Source of the DNA: Exiguobacterium aurantiacum DSM 6208
Lineage (GTDB): Bacteria; Bacillota; Bacilli; Exiguobacteriales; Exiguobacteriaceae
NCBI RefSeq assembly: GCF_000702585.1
Contig: NZ_JNIQ01000001.1
Location: 1,989,001-2,053,000 of the forward strand
DNA: 64,000 nt
Direction: 5' to 3'
The translations under genes were made by a program, and so were the position numbers. Below, in pieces: positions 63,057 to 64,000 of this stretch. The notes below the pieces were generated by a model. The model made no database searches, was not told the DNA's origin, and saw nothing but the letters and a program-made list of their open reading frames with translations. The first letter of the stretch is position 1, and each line of letters starts with the position of its first letter.

Positions 63057-64000
63057 TCACCCTTTCTTTGCAGACTGTTGTAGCGCATAAAGCGCCTGCA
63101 TCGCCTCGATTGGGTTCATGGCGAGCAGATCAAGCTCGAGCAGTTGTTGGCGGACGTCATCGCTCGTCTCGAACAACGACAGTTGAGCCGCCTCGTCTGT
63201 CGCCTCCTTTTCGATCGGCGACCGTGGGGTCGTGACCGGTTCGGCTTCAAGTGCAGACAAGATCGTTCTCGCCCGGTCAATCAGTTCCGGGGGCAGGTCG
63301 GCCAGTTCGGCGACATGAATCCCGTACGACTTATCCGCTTTGCCTGGGTGTACCTCATGCAAGAAGACGACGCGCCCGTCCCGTTCGATCGCACGCACGT
63401 GGACGTTTTCAAGCGCCGGAATCGACTCTTCTAAGACAGTGAGCTCATGGTAGTGGGTCGAGAACAGCGTCTTCGCCCCGATCGAGGCCGCGATATATTC
63501 GACGATCGCCTGGGCGAGCGCCATCCCGTCATACGTCGACGTGCCGCGACCAATCTCATCTAGTAAAATCAGACTGTTCGCTGTCGCTTCTGTCACGGCT
63601 TGACGCGTCTCGGTCATTTCGACCATGAACGTCGACTGACCGCTCACGAGGTCATCGGCCGCACCGATGCGCGTGAATATACGGTCAAACAGCGGGAGTT
63701 CGGCCGCTTCAGCCGGAACGAACGATCCGATTTGATGCATGATCGTGATGAGAGCGAACTGACGCATGTACGTCGATTTACCGGACATGTTCGGTCCTGT
63801 GATCAACAACATACGTCGACTGTCGTCAAGCGTCAAATCGTTTGCGACGTATTCGCCGCGCGGGAGCACCGTCTCGATGACAGGATGGCGGCCGCGGTCG
63901 ATTTGAACATGTTTAGACGTCTTTGCTCGCACGTAGTCACGTTTCTCGGCGACGAGGGCGAGACTGAGCAACACGTCAAGCTCGCTGAGCGAACGGGCGA
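63057..64000 (-). CDS. mutS: DNA mismatch repair protein MutS, 3' part (truncated by window)
   Basis: Only the last 314 codons are in the window; the frame stays open to position 64000. It holds the ATPase domain with Walker [15 protein letters not shown], Walker [17 protein letters not shown] and the HYHEL switch, then the helix-turn-helix dimerisation region. Near the C-terminus QLSLFE is a canonical beta-clamp binding motif. MutS recognises mismatches and small loops and recruits MutL. It is followed after four bases by mutL. Confidence 0.97.
   Translation of the reverse strand, partial: ARSLSELDVLLSLALVAEKRDYVRAKTSKHVQIDRGRHPVIETVLPRGEYVANDLTLDDSRRMLLITGPNMSGKSTYMRQFALITIMHQIGSFVPAEAAELPLFDRIFTRIGAADDLVSGQSTFMVEMTETRQAVTEATANSLILLDEIGRGTSTYDGMALAQAIVEYIAASIGAKTLFSTHYHELTVLEESIPALENVHVRAIERDGRVVFLHEVHPGKADKSYGIHVAELADLPPELIDRARTILSALEAEPVTTPRSPIEKEATDEAAQLSLFETSDDVRQQLLELDLLAMNPIEAMQALYALQQSAKKG

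Overview
The window looks like chromosomal DNA of a low-to-mid GC Bacillota, most probably Exiguobacterium or a close relative. This is inferred from Bacillus-type protein families (YeeI-type YebC, YhaM, YpcP, Ctc/L25, Hfq next to MiaA), strong AGGAGG ribosome binding sites, and boxes resembling those of the Bacillota regulators Zur, CcpA, Rex and NrdR. No rRNA, tRNA, CRISPR or prophage was seen.

Layout. 1-8.4 kb: the end of a membrane protein, a 45-codon gene, a degenerate M28-type exoprotein, then a six-gene operon behind two Zur-like boxes (peptide/metallophore-type ABC importer plus a MATE exporter). Two operon members carry frame disruptions. 8.4-14.2 kb: adhE with Rex- and CcpA-type sites, a MarR regulator, a YebC-family factor and a YuiF-type antiporter. 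14.2-20.4 kb: glutamate synthase gltB-gltD. 20.4-32.3 kb: TspO-like protein, aldo/keto reductase, TetR-controlled ABC exporter, a DAO-type oxidase, Bax-inhibitor-like and DJ-1 proteins, a quinone-reductase-like MDR, a low-GC pair with an S51 peptidase, thyA-folA and a GGDEF protein. 32.5-34.3 kb: an IS1182-type element that duplicated the palindromic fumC terminator. 34.3-41.2 kb: fumC, the yhaM-GTPase-ypcP-RNase H operon, hfq and miaA. 41.2-42.3 kb: an IS30-type element. 42.3-48.5 kb: AmiS/UreI channel, PPK2, a thermolysin-like protease, an ABC exporter and a GDSL esterase. 48.5-54.3 kb: an apparent amino-acid-derivative cluster (GNAT, enolase-superfamily racemase, unusual regulator, NhaC-type antiporter, M20 hydrolase). 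54.3-64 kb: DoxX-like, HtrA, FAH-family enzyme, anaerobic nrdD-nrdG with NrdR-like boxes, a formate/nitrite channel, Ctc/L25, mutL and the 3' end of mutS.

How the parts work together. AdhE, the formate/nitrite channel and NrdDG form a set for growth without oxygen, with candidate redox (Rex) and carbon (CcpA) sites nearby. The Zur-type operon would be a zinc-starvation uptake system, damaged in this sequence. The GNAT-racemase operon and the NhaC-type gene share an almost identical direct-repeat operator, so they probably form one regulon under the divergently encoded regulator. Both insertion sequences lie downstream of genes, not inside them. The IS1182-type element changes the transcriptional output of fumC by separating its terminator stem from its U-tract.
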